DNA of 64,000 bases, taken from Vandiemenella viatica (taxonomy: Eukaryota; Arthropoda; Insecta; Orthoptera; Morabidae). This document shows, in pieces, positions 21,794-31,734 of the stretch. Both the position numbers and the translations under genes were made by a program. How positions within the stretch are numbered: position 1 is the stretch's first letter; each line of letters opens with the position of its first letter. The DNA lies in the NCBI GenBank assembly GCA_031002005.1, contig CM061918.1, positions 40,800,947 through 40,864,946 on the forward strand, given 5' to 3'. The notes under the pieces were generated by a model. That model worked only from the letters and a program-made list of their open reading frames with translations. It did no database searches and was not told where the DNA came from.

Positions 21794-22793
21794 NNNNNNN
21801 NNNNNNNNNNNNNNNNNNNNNNNNNNNNNNNNNNNNNNNNNNNNNNNNNNNNNNNNNNNNNNNNNNNNNNNNNNNNNNNNNNNNNNNNNNNNNNNNNNNN
21901 NNNNNNNNNNNNNNNNNNNNNNNNNNNNNNNNNNNNNNNNNNNNNNNNNNNNNNNNNNNNNNNNNNNNNNNNNNNNNNNNNNNNNNNNNNNNNNNNNNNN
22001 NNNNNNNNNNNNNNNNNNNNNNNNNNNNNNNNNNNNNNNNNNNNNNNNNNNNNNNNNNNNNNNNNNNNNNNNNNNNNNNNNNNNNNNNNNNNNNNNNNNN
22101 NNNNNNNNNNNNNNNNNNNNNNNNNNNNNNNNNNNNNNNNNNNNNNNNNNNNNNNNNNNNNNNNNNNNNNNNNNNNNNNNNNNNNNNNNNNNNNNNNNNN
22201 NNNNNNNNNNNNNNNNNNNNNNNNNNNNNNNNNNNNNNNNNNNNNNNNNNNNNNNNNNNNNNNNNNNNNNNNNNNNNNNNNNNNNNNNNNNNNNNNNNNN
22301 NNNNNNNNNNNNNNNNNNNNNNNNNNNNNNNNNNNNNNNNNNNNNNNNNNNNNNNNNNNNNNNNNNNNNNNNNNNNNNNNNNNNNNNNNNNNNNNNNNNN
22401 NNNNNNNNNNNNNNNNNNNNNNNNNNNNNNNNNNNNNNNNNNNNNNNNNNNNNNNNNNNNNNNNNNNNNNNNNNNNNNNNNNNNNNNNNNNNNNNNNNNN
22501 NNNNNNNNNNNNNNNNNNNNNNNNNNNNNNNNNNNNNNNNNNNNNNNNNNNNNNNNNNNNNNNNNNNNNNNNNNNNNNNNNNNNNNNNNNNNNNNNNNNN
22601 NNNNNNNNNNNNNNNNNNNNNNNNNNNNNNNNNNNNNNNNNNNNNNNNNNNNNNNNNNNNNNNNNNNNNNNNNNNNNNNNNNNNNNNNNNNNNNNNNNNN
22701 NNNNNNNNNNNNNNNNNNNNNNNNNNNNNNNNNNNNNNNNNNNNNNNNNNNNNNNNNNNNNNNNNNNNNNNNNNNNNNNNNNNNNNNNNNNNN
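21794..22793. other. Assembly gap, exactly 1000 N
   Basis: A round-number scaffold gap between a plus-strand SINE poly-A and a minus-strand SINE. The true length and content are unknown, and any reading frame across it is an artefact. Confidence 1.
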
Positions 22794-22963
22794 GAACTGG
22801 AAGGAATTCTGTAATGGTCCTTTTGAAGGAAGCATCCCGGCATTTGTCTGAAGTGATTTACAGAAACCATGGAAAACCCAAATCTGGATGCCCGGACGGG
22901 GATTCGAACCGCCGTCCTCCCGAATGCGAGGCGAGAACGCTAACCGTTAGACCACCACGCTCG
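22794..22963 (-). repeat. Main SINE, minus strand, cut by the gap
   Basis: Runs from GGAAGGAATTCTGTAATGG through GGATGCCCGGACGGGGATTC to TTAGACCACCACGCTCGGT, which is the inverted tRNA-like head (ACCGAGCGTGGTGGTCTAA). The tail lies in the gap. Confidence 0.9.
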
Positions 22964-23102
22964 GTAAGGATGAAAATAATACATGGCTCAGGGAACGCAA
23001 CCCGCAGTAAGAATTAAATATCCTAAATTAAAATCTGATTCCTTCTACAATGTATTATATAATTAATAAACCAAATTTCATACATACTGTGACAATTGGA
23101 GA

Positions 23103-23366
23103 CAGGTCCGTATTTAAGCATATGCTACATAGGCTGGAGCCTAGGGGCCCGCACCTAAAGGGGGGCCCAAACCACAACCCTAGCCCTGGGTCCCCCGCCT
23201 GGGTCAGTAGTACAGCTTTAAAAAAAAGAAAGGTCGCCCATAAATTTTTTTGGGACGAATTTCGAATTTAAGCATCCACAGCAGGAGGCAGCCAGGGGCA
23301 CTGTCGAAAGGGGGGCCCGAACCATATGTATAGCCTAGGGACCCACAGAGCCTAAATGCGGCCCTG
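23103..23366. mobile_element. hAT-like MITE with 8-bp target duplication
   Basis: Ends CAGGTCCGTATTTAAGC and, inverted, CAGGGCCGCATTTAGGC are terminal repeats. Flanking octamers ATTGGAGA (23095-23102) and AGTGGAGA (23367-23374) agree at seven of eight positions. The interior has two GGGGGGCCC segments and no reading frame of interest. Confidence 0.75.
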
Positions 23367-23635
23367 AGTGGAGACCACTTCGCTGATCTATGAATATTAT
23401 CAAATCTTGGATAGTGAATCGTGATGATGGTAGGGACAAACCCTGGTTTTTGCTGTGTGTTGATTTAGAAGCGTCGAAAACAAGTGCCAGCACAATAAAC
23501 AACATTCGAGCAAGTTGTGGGCTTGCAGATTTGCAGTAAATGTATTTATGAAAGTATTTTATCTGAATGGTAATTGCAAATGAGAGAGTATATTTAAAAA
23601 CAGGACTACCTTTTTTTTTGGTTGTTTATGCCTTT
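23367..23635. other. Unassigned sequence
   Basis: Nothing recognised. Confidence 0.45.
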
Positions 23636-23835
23636 ACGTTTCGTCGACGTCAAGATCATTAGAAGCAGAGATGGACTGATTGTAAGGAACGGGAAAGTAC
23701 TCTGAAATGGCCTTTTGAAGGAACCATCCCAGCGTTAGCCTGAAGTGTTTTAGGGAAACCATGGAAAACCCAGATCTGGTGCCCGCACGGGGTTTTGAAC
23801 CCACGTCCTAGCGAATGCGAGGCCACCACGCAGGG
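23636..23835 (-). repeat. Main SINE, diverged
   Basis: Family landmarks CGTCGACGTCAAGATCATTA, CCTTTTGAAGGAACCATCCC and GAATGCGAGGCCACCACG are present with substitutions and a shortened head. Confidence 0.75.
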
Positions 23836-23879
23836 TTCTGAAAATTCTTGAGGTATGTCTGCCGGATAAGTCTTGCCAT

Positions 23880-23925
23880 ACACCACGTTTCGACTACTAG
23901 TCTCGCAGTCTTTATCAGGTGAAAT
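23880..23925 (-). ncRNA. Decayed Penelope-type hammerhead motif
   Basis: On the minus strand CTGATAA (23912-23918) and GAAAC (23887-23891) flank a stem II with GACU paired to AGUC. The core position that should be G8 (CTGATGA) is A, a change expected to abolish cleavage. It appears to derive from the same motif class as 35419-35459. Confidence 0.4.
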
Positions 23926-23961
23926 GACTGGTCGAAGTGGTTACTGCGACAACACGACACG

Positions 23962-24170
23962 ATAACTGTCGGTCGTAGCATTCGCAAGGACGTGGTTTAG
24001 AATCCCCCGGCCGGCTATTTCGGTTTTCCATGGTTTCCCGAAATCACTCCAAGCAAATACCGGGATAGTTCCTTCCAAAAGGCCGTTATCGAATTCCGTT
24101 CCCGTCTTTGCCCCTGGTCGTTTCTCGCATCTAGCAACCTTGATGCAGACTAAATATAAAACCATAAAAA
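23962..24170 (+). repeat. Main SINE, plus strand, diverged
   Basis: The order TAGAATCC (B-box region), TTCCATGGTTTCCCGAAATC, CCGGGATAGTTCCTTCC, CTTGATGCAGACTAAA matches the family. Confidence 0.7.
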
Positions 24171-24214
24171 GTCTGAATGTATGGAGCGCTAGAATTGCCG
24201 CGCAGTCCACCTAT

Positions 24215-24290
24215 GTTATGCATGGACCTACAGTTTAACACGGAGTTAGCAACAGTTAAATCTCCCAACGTCACTCAAAGGTTAGTGGAG
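24215..24290 (-). repeat. Second SINE family, body fragment
   Basis: CATGGACCTACAGTTTAACA followed by CGGAGTTAGCAAC matches the body of the copy at 19151-19440. Confidence 0.4.
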
Positions 24291-24452
24291 TAACTACGCC
24301 AGTTTTTTCTCTCTCTCTCTCTTTCTGTTTTCCCCCTGCTACACTATTACCGAAGCATAAGGGCCTCAACCACGTAATTTGGGAGGAAATCATCCTTAGG
24401 TGATTTTGCTATTATTTTTCCGAAAAGTGAATTGTAGGATACGGAATCATCC

Positions 24453-25401
24453 TTAAATGCGGCCACACACGCTACGGTACACGCGGAGAGGTTTACCTGT
24501 GCCACAAACCTGCACAGGTATGCGGACCTGTACAGGTAATCGTACAGGAAGAATGGAAAATAAATTCTTTGTTCCTGCGCCAGACTACAGACTGGAGCGT
24601 GTGTGGGGGTATTGAGGTAGACCTGTACAGGTTTCGGTCTCATTTATAGCTTTGTCGAAGAGAGATCGCGATGTGTGCATTGCCGTAACAGTTTTTCTTC
24701 TTTGTTTAGCTTCAAAGTACAAACATACGCTATGTCAAATTGTAAGCTTGATAAATTTATAGAAAAATTTATTGAAATTTAAAGATCAGAACCTTCTCCG
24801 TAGTGTGTTAAGAGCAACAAATGCCATGACCGCCTCAAGAAAGAAGCCACCTATGCGATATTGTTGCAAAAACTACAAGAGTGTGAAACTGGTTCTAACA
24901 AGCAGTGATTAAAAAAAATCTAAGAAGTAACGTCCGTAAAGAGATAATAAAATGAAACCTAATTGAAGCCTGGAGCGCCGGCAGGTACAATTTAGAAGAT
25001 ATTGTAGAAAACTTAAGGAACTCTTGCGATCTCCCTGATGCAAGAAACTTTGAAGTTGCTTCAAGGTATTCGTTTAAAAAAACAGCACTTCTCATTATAG
25101 TATCGTGTTTAGGAATTAATGGAGTAACCATTGAAAGCAATTTTAGATAAACGTATTCATCCAAACGTAAGTAATTACGGTAATATTTAATTTCTATCCT
25201 TAATTAGTTCTTCAAATTTATACGAGTGTACCGTTTTCTTTTTGACAACACTTTTATCGCCAATTTTCATGTTTTTTCTTTGCTATTTACATTTCAAAGC
25301 TATTAAAACGATTCCATGGTTACACTGGGCTCCGTCGGTGCTCCGGTCTACCTGCACAGGTAAACCTCTCAGGTATACCGTAGCGTGTGTGACAGCCTTA
25401 A
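24453..25401. mobile_element. Harbinger-like element bounded by TTAA
   Basis: TTAAATGCGGCCACACACG at the left and, inverted, TTAAGGCTGTCACACACG at the right start inverted repeats. These continue as CTACGGTA and GAGAGGTTTACCTGTGC. A TTA or TAA target duplication fits PIF/Harbinger. The interior contains repeated CACAGGT/ACCTGT motifs and a broken frame with no readable domain (minus-strand frame 24895-25164). It is non-autonomous. Confidence 0.6.
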
Positions 25402-25445
25402 TTTGCGTAACTAACAAAAATAATCAGTTTCTTCAGAAGTACAAA

Positions 25446-25860
25446 CTAAAGAGTTCCGTTATTGATTTGGTAAGTTGCGTGAGGTATTTGGCGTAATAGT
25501 ACAGACAAATTATTACGAATTGTTACCCCTAGGTATTCAGCAGAATCTACTGTTCTAAGGACAGTACGATTAATTGTATATTCAGAGCTGAATGGTGTCA
25601 CCTTTTTACTTACTCGCATGACTTGGCACTTTTTAGCGCTTAACTCCAGCTGCCAATCTTTACACCACGCAATTATTTTCATAATATCGTCTTGTAACAA
25701 AGCGCAGTCGTCCTGGGTTTTGATTTCACGATAAATAACAGCATCATCGGCAAATAATCTTTTCATCCCCCTTATTATGTCGCACAAATCATTAATGTGT
25801 ATGAGAAACAACAGAGGCCCATTGTGCCATCCGAGTTTGGGATGCGCAGAATAGAGATTA
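25446..25860 (-). pseudogene. CR1/L2-like LINE reverse transcriptase fragment
   Basis: The minus strand reads GPLLFLIHINDL (palm motif B region), then RLFADDAVIYREI with the FADD catalytic box, CKDWQLELSAKKCQVMRVS and EYLGVTIRNN. This is the palm-to-thumb part of a non-LTR reverse transcriptase that would copy element RNA at a nicked target. The frame is open for about 150 codons, so decay is moderate, but both ends are missing. It is the same family as 9000-9740. The first 30 or so residues of the open frame come from the inverted tail at 25862-25955, not from the enzyme. Confidence 0.8.
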
Positions 25861-25861
25861 G

Positions 25862-25925
25862 TTTTGGTGCAAAGCACCCTCTGCCACCCACAATTTTGCA
25901 AATTGCGGAGTACATAGAACGCTAG
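25862..25925 (+). repeat. Inverted LINE 3' tail
   Basis: GGTGCAAAGCACCCTCTGCC and CAAATTGCGGAGTAC are the 3' tail of the 9000-9740 LINE, here in the orientation opposite to the adjacent reverse transcriptase. Confidence 0.6.
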
Positions 25926-25955
25926 GCCCGAATGTAACCGTTCACCAGTAACCAT

Positions 25956-26575
25956 GGCGACAGCGTGTATAATATCGATTGTGAGATGTTATACACAACA
26001 GATTAAATGCAGTCGTTTGCTCTTGTGACACTGATGAACTGCAACATGCTATATATACCGCTTGGAAAGTGAATTGAGATGTCTGACGGCGGCTCTGGGA
26101 TTGTCTCAGCTATTATGGGAATCGGTGTAGAGGAATCTGTTTTACGGCTCTGCGCTCTGTATGATTCAGCAGGCTGCCGTGACTGGGACGTGGCCAACTT
26201 ACGCAATCCCCTGCCTCGCCTCGCCATGTTTACCCACCGAATTGACGGGCTCTTGGCAAGGCTATGCCAACTTTGAAATTCAGATTTTTTATTTGACTTA
26301 CTGAAGCGAGGGAGGAAAGAAAGGTTCTCTCAGAATTACAGTGAAGCCACTCGGAACAGCCAAGTAGTGGGAGATTGCATCAGCACAATTACTTAATGCC
26401 TCGAGTCCCTTTAGTAGCGGAAAAAGATACTCAAATACCATTACGCAGCTCCTCAAGTACGCATAATCATTATGTTTCTCTTAAATTTTTAGCTTCTACG
26501 GCTCAGCAATACTGTTTGATCAACCGCTATTCAAAAGATATCAACTAGTCAGTCTGCTACAATATTTTTTTTTTA
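25956..26575. other. Unassigned sequence with promoter-like TATA
   Basis: CTATATATACCGC near 26049-26061 precedes a 65-codon frame at 26079-26276 with no recognisable product. The moderate GC of 26075-26270 differs from its flanks. No element ends found. Confidence 0.3.
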
Positions 26576-26584
26576 ATTATTGCT

Positions 26585-26765
26585 CTACGCCTCGTCGACG
26601 TCATTAGAGGCGGGATGGGACTGGGGATAAGGGACGGAAAGGAATTCGGCCGTGGAATTTTTGAAGGAAGCATCCCTGCATTCGCCTGGAGTGATCTGGC
26701 GAACCATGGAAAACCCAAATCTGGATGCCCGGAAGGGAATTCGAAGCGACGTCCTCCCGAATGCA
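26585..26765 (-). repeat. Main SINE, minus strand
   Basis: Runs from GCCTCGTCGACGTCATTAG to GACGTCCTCCCGAATGCAG, with the head truncated at the A-box side. Confidence 0.85.
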
Positions 26766-26821
26766 GTCTGTTACAACCCCAAATGCACGTACAATGTTCG
26801 TCCAGATATTTTTGATTTCGG

Positions 26822-27035
26822 TTTTACGCCTCGTCTACGTAGGGATGGTTAGAGACGGGAAAGGAGTGGGGGCAAGGATGACGATGGATTTCGGCCATAG
26901 CCTTTTGAAGGAACCATCCTGGCATTCGGCTGGATTAATTTTGGGAAACGATTGAAAAGACCGGACGAGGATTCGAACCAGCGTCCTCCCCAATGTCAGG
27001 ACAGAGCATTATTGCTCACCCACGAACGGTGGTCG
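26822..27035 (-). repeat. Main SINE, minus strand, diverged
   Basis: TTTTACGCCTCGTCTACG, CCTTTTGAAGGAACCATCC and GAGGATTCGAACCAGCGTCC are in family order, with an internal deletion before the B box. Confidence 0.8.
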
Positions 27036-27235
27036 ACCAGAGAAATAAAATCCTACAACCGTGCGAAAACTGCATATGACACTAGTCCTTAGTAGAATAT
27101 TGCACAAAATTCCAAGAACCTATTCATATTACCGATTCAAGCCCACTATTGAACGCTTATATCTAGTTCTTTTTGGATGCTCGCTTTCGTTTCCAATATA
27201 TCTAGAGAAACTAATACTTTTTCCTTTCTTCCTTT
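27036..27235. other. Unassigned sequence
   Basis: Nothing recognised. Confidence 0.4.
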
Positions 27236-27239
27236 TGAG

Positions 27240-27645
27240 ATGGTTTCCCAAGATTTAGTAACTTTTGGAGCGATCTGCAACATCAGAAATCCCAGCGGAA
27301 TCCAAGTCTATCTCCCTCGTTGAGCCACATCCGTCCTGTCTAATATCTTTCGACATGTGAGAAGATGTTCTTGGTAAACTTTTTGCTGTCCATTCTCAGA
27401 ACGAGCCCGTAAAACTTCGGCCGCCTACTTCGCCTGGTGGTGTTGGCCGTTTCCAACAGGTGGTGCAATGCAGTAGGAATGTTCCCTCCGGGAACACTCT
27501 TGACCCAGCAATTTTCCTCAGGACACATCTTCCAACTTTTTCCGATGATCCATCGTGCTTTTCCTGTTTATCAGCAAGAAGTTGGCAAAACATAAGAACT
27601 GAAACCAGTTTTATATTGACGGATATCAGCATTCCTAAATACACT
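27240..27645 (-). pseudogene. LINE C-terminal region relic
   Basis: Minus-strand frames read GRCVLRKIAGSRVFPEG, then PTPPGEV, RRPKFYGLVLRMDSKK and NIFSHVERY. These are the R-x-L-R-K box and F-x-G-x-V-x-R-M box of post-reverse-transcriptase tails. A frameshift lies between the two halves. The catalytic domain is absent. Confidence 0.6.
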
Positions 27646-27778
27646 TGTTGTAATGGTAAATGTAAATCTGTATTTTACTACAGGTGCCGGGCGGCACCTT
27701 AAACGCTTAAGCTATATATCTGAGACGTAGAAAATGATGTTTTATGGTAAAATATTTGTGTGAGAAATGTCTTTGTTA

Positions 27779-27975
27779 TGGCTTTACGTGCCGTCAACGT
27801 CGAGGTCATTAGAGGCGGGGTGGGACTGGGGACAAGGAACGGGAAGGAATTCTGTCATGGCCTTTTGAATTAAGCATCCCGGCTTTCGCCTGGAGTGATT
27901 TGGGTAAACCATGTAAAGCACAAATCTGGATGCCCGGACGGGGATTCGAACAGGCGTCCTCCCGGATGCAAGGAG
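27779..27975 (-). repeat. Main SINE, minus strand
   Basis: Runs from GGCTTTACGTGCCGTCAACG through GGATGCCCGGACGGGGATTC to CCTCCCGGATGCAAGG; the head is truncated. Confidence 0.85.
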
Positions 27976-28194
27976 TGTCACCACAGGATATTCATCAGAC
28001 TATGGAAACATTGAGAGTGTCTGTACGTGCCTATAGCAGAGTGGAACATTGGACACCTGAATTCCATTCTAACAGGGAGAACGAACAATTAAGATGATAC
28101 CAGCACAGAAAGACCAGTGCAGACAAACAAACCGTAAAATGGGGATAGCGTATATGAGCTGCCGAGTTCATGTTCAGCTATTTGAAGAGGCATA

Positions 28195-29057
28195 TCTTTA
28201 TATACAAAAAGATGAATGTATGTTTGTTTGTTTGTTCTTCATACAAATCCACAGTTTTCATCCGATCTCGATGAAACTTTGCACACTTATCCTTTGAAAC
28301 AAGGAGAAAAATATAGTCTACATTTGGTTGAAAAATTATCTGTATAAATAACACATGTTGTCTCATAACTTCGAAATACTGTGATAGACACGTTGGATAT
28401 GGACGTCTCCATACCGTGTTTCCGTGTAGTGGACTGGCAGCTCAGTGGTTAAAGCGCTTGCTTACGAACGTCGTGGTCTCCGGTTCAAATCTCCGTGGAG
28501 GCTAAGATTTTTAAAAATTGTTTTTCATCGTAAGAGTCAGATTGAATGTTAAACTGTAGATATTAGAAAGTTAGGGGTGCAATGCAAGGCAAATCGTAGG
28601 TAGTCTTGCATTGTTGTAGGGGTACACTTTTTCAGGTTATAATGATCCCTCAGGTGTTGTTCGCAGTCAGTGTGTGAGTGTGAACCACAGTAATATTATT
28701 ATAAATATGGAAGTAAGTCTGTCTTTTTGTTACGTTTTGACGACTAAATGGCTATATCGTTGTGATGGAATTTTATAAGGAAATCTGTATGAACGGCACA
28801 GGATATTTTTTCCAGTATGATTAACAGTTGTAATCACGAAATTTTGAGACCTTATCGAATGGTGCCAGAAATATGTTGGAAATTGATTCTCTTCAAGAGA
28901 CAGGTTCGACGGTACAATGATATAGTGATAGCTTTCCTGTCATATTATTCCGACTCGATATTGTTTGGAACCAATCCTTCGTTGCAACAACTTTCTATAT
29001 TTAATTCTGGCAAAAAAATTCTTAATCCACGCGTACGAAGTCGTGGGTACGAGCTAG
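28195..29057 (+). mobile_element. Non-autonomous Helitron-like element
   Basis: Starts TC after an A (28194|28195) and ends CTAG before a T (29057|29058), the Helitron insertion rule. A hairpin with stem CCACG (29027-29031) and CGTGG (29042-29046) lies seven bases before CTAG, the usual 3' terminator. There are no terminal inverted repeats and no helicase. A tRNA-like SINE head is nested at 28436-28505. Helitron helicase remnants at 63660-64000 show that the class exists in this genome. Confidence 0.6.
28436..28505 (+). repeat. tRNA-like SINE head
   Basis: GGCAGCTCAGTGGTTAAAGC (A box) and TCCGGTTCAAATCTCCG (B box) are spaced as in a tRNA. The acceptor arms do not pair, so a SINE head is preferred to a tRNA gene. 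Confidence 0.6.
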
Positions 29058-29490
29058 TATAGAATAACAGGAGATCGCTTCCAGTAAACTTCTTGGGTAT
29101 GAAAAATTCCCCAGCCAGTTATATGCAGACAGTTTCTGGTAAAATATCAAAACCTAGAAAGGAAGAATGTGCCTGTGATAAATATTGCCCTTTTTGAACC
29201 CATCGCGCAGGTCTTTCTGAATGTTCCTTATGGACATATGTTCCGTTCATGGCAGCCGAATGCGCCCCAGTTCTTCACCTGTACAAAACGCCAAGGCTAG
29301 GGTTGCCATCCCTACTCTATTACAGAATATTCGTATTATACTCTATTTCACGTGGGTGTAATCTACGAAAGGAAAAGAGTACATTAAAACACTTTTCCAG
29401 CCAACACACACTCATATCACTGGTTGACTTTTTAGTGCAAAAATAGTATGCCGACGGCAAAGCTATTGATTACCAGTCCTCGAAATTGAC
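29058..29490. other. Unassigned sequence
   Basis: Nothing recognised. Confidence 0.4.
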
Positions 29491-29562
29491 CGGGCGTTTA
29501 CGCCTGAATTTTTTCATTTTACGCCTTCAATCTCCGTCAAAGGCGTAGAAAATACGCCTAAG
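29491..29562 (+). repeat. TTACGCCTGAA repeat, left copy
   Basis: Three ACGCCT cores spaced 21 and about 33 nt. The same arrangement recurs in direct orientation at 30983-31055 (21 and about 31 nt). Confidence 0.55.
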
Positions 29563-30167
29563 CATCAAAATTAAAAAAAAAAAATACATTTCAGTACTTC
29601 GTTTTCACTTTTCCACATTCAAGGTTTAAATCTAATAACTAATTTCAACTGTAATTCCTGTCACGTGTTGATATATTTCAAAGTTTCAAATAATACGTTT
29701 CTGAACTTCAGAAGATGTGGCAACACTGTAGGTGAAGTAAAAGACAATATTCTAGTTCGTGCGTTTTTCGTTTAACAAGATGTCTCGTAAAACTACCGAC
29801 TTTAACTTTATAACAGTTTTAATGACAAGTAGTGGTGACAAAAGTGTTACAAGCACCGGCAAACGAGGAAACATCAGCTCTTCCGCTATTACCAATAGGC
29901 CTGCTCCGACTTCAGGCAATCCGAGTAGTCAACAAACAAGTAAACGATCAAAAACAGTAACTCATCGGTTGCTGTGCATACTGAAGTTGAAGACCATTAC
30001 GTAAAATTCAAAAGTTATTGTAATAAATACAATGAAATCAAGAAATGTATTAACCTATTTCACAATTTTGGTATATAATATATTGGCACATTTAGACCTA
30101 TTTATAGTTTTAAATTGTGCTGGAGTAGGTTGTAAGCTATATTATCTGTATTTTCATAATTATAATA
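29563..30167. other. Unassigned sequence with one small frame
   Basis: A plus-strand frame from ATG 29780 gives a Ser/Thr-rich 75-residue product starting MSRKTTDFNFITV and containing QQTSKRSKT. Its composition resembles the disordered N-terminus of a transposon or nuclear protein, but I recognise no domain. The rest is AT-rich and unassigned. Confidence 0.25.
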
Positions 30168-30979
30168 CCAGAATTATCTTTACAACTTTGACATTGAATA
30201 AATTATGTTTGGAACGAGATATCACAATGCAGTTTTTTGCATTTTGAAATCTCTCAAAGTTTTGTTTCTGTCTCTAGAACACTTCTTTGGAGCATCCCTT
30301 GATCAATTGTCGTAATTGCTGCAGAAATCCTCTGCATGAGATCTGCCAAATTTCTAACCGGGGTTTGATACACGATGTCTTTTTCATATCCCCAAAGGAA
30401 AGAAATCCAAGGGGATTATGTCAGGTGAACGAGGCGGTCCGTCAATTGGACCCCGACCAGGAAATTGTTTATCTAGAAAATCACGGACATCATGAGCCCA
30501 ATGTGGAGGTGCACCATCCTGCTGGAAGATGACTGTTGGTTGAAGGACTTCCAGTTGGGGAACAACAAATTTTATTAGCATATCCAAGTAAACCGGGCCT
30601 TTGATTGTCTTCTCAGCAAAGAAGAAGGGGCCAATGATTTGGTTGTGCATAACACCGCACCACATATTAACCTTTGGGCTGTCGCGCTCTCTCTTCTAAA
30701 TGCATGCGGAGGTTGAGAACCCCAAATTTGAATGTCGTGCCTATTAAGTAACCTGTGTGTCTATAAACCAGGAAACACACTGAGCTTTTTCCTGTGGGGT
30801 GTACATTTTCAATAAATTGTGATGTAACTACCTACTTGTCACCAAACTGCACCTGAAATGAAACAGAAAAAAACTTTGAGAGATACTCTGTAACATGCAA
30901 AAAAACTGCAGTGTGATATCTCGTTCCAAACATAATTTATTCAATGTTCAAGTTATAAAGATAATTCTGGGACATCCTG
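30168..30979 (-). mobile_element. Mariner-like element, decayed
   Basis: Inverted repeats of about 110 bp (CCAGAATTATCTTTA at the left, its inverse at the right, both containing AACGAGATATCACA). The right end finishes GGGACATCCTG before TA. The left end lacks the corresponding CAGGATGTC. A transposase fragment lies inside on the minus strand. Confidence 0.75.
30384..30665 (-). pseudogene. Mariner transposase fragment (catalytic centre)
   Basis: Reads MWCGVMHNQIIGPFFFAEKT, VIFQQDGAPPHW with the second catalytic aspartate, then PPRSPDIIPLDFF with the third. Only 31 residues separate the two aspartates. A deletion between them, within the GRGPIDG stretch, is likely because related mariners have more. 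The N-terminal DNA-binding half is lost and the product would not be functional. Confidence 0.8.
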
Positions 30980-30982
30980 TAT

Positions 30983-31055
30983 AATTACGCCTGAACATTT
31001 TCTTTTTACGCCTGAGTCTGAAAGTTAGAGTAACAAATACGCCTGAAATTATAAA
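30983..31055 (+). repeat. TTACGCCTGAA repeat, right copy
   Basis: Matches 29491-29562 in core spacing and flanking bases, directly after the mariner right end. Confidence 0.55.
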
Positions 31056-31730
31056 CGAATTTCTAGCACTGTTGTTTACCTATAGAAATGCTTTAATTTC
31101 ACTGAACACTAAACAAATTTAATTTAAAAATCATTTTTTCAATATGAACATCAACTGAAAATTACTACTGACTGCTCATAGGAGAAAAAATACTGCTGAA
31201 TGTGTAGCACGAAAAACTTTTAGATGAATAACGTTTTACTGATTAGCAAACTTCTCAAAAAAAAGAGACGATTTTCCAAATATTAAAAATAATTTCTTTT
31301 CTTTTATCTGTAAATGCCATTTCTGCATTGATTGGAGAGTTTCTCTGTCATGAATGCAAAGTGGAGAGATGAAATAATCAAATCGTCACTCAACGTGCTG
31401 GTAGGAAAGTATTAACTCATCATCTATTTTAATTTAAATATAGACAGATACACAGAAACTGCCTAGGAAGAATAAGCATTCGCTGAATGTGTCAAAAAGC
31501 AATGAAAAATGTGTTTTCAAATATAAAAAATAAAAGTACTCTTTCTAGAACTTATACACCGTTCGTCTAGTGACAAAGTTACCATTTTTATTTTTATGTA
31601 ACCATATGCACCATATGTGGAAGTGTAAATGAGTTACTAATATCAAACTTCTATCTAGCGTATACCATGGTGGTGCTGCAATCACTGGGAATTGTTTTGG
31701 TTTGAAAATTGTTACACACTTCCGTTGGAC
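31056..31730. other. Unassigned AT-rich sequence
   Basis: Nothing recognised. Confidence 0.45.
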
Positions 31731-31734
31731 GATA

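Noticed and set aside
21663..23017. Long open frames of about 365-430 codons
   Set aside because: They run through 1000 N bases and the poly-A of a SINE.
23641..23886. Short minus-strand frame across 23659-23886
   Set aside because: Translation of a SINE copy; similar frames appear in the other SINE copies.
28436..28505. tRNA gene
   Set aside because: A and B boxes are present but the acceptor stem does not pair, and the unit lies in a SINE-rich context; treated as a SINE head.
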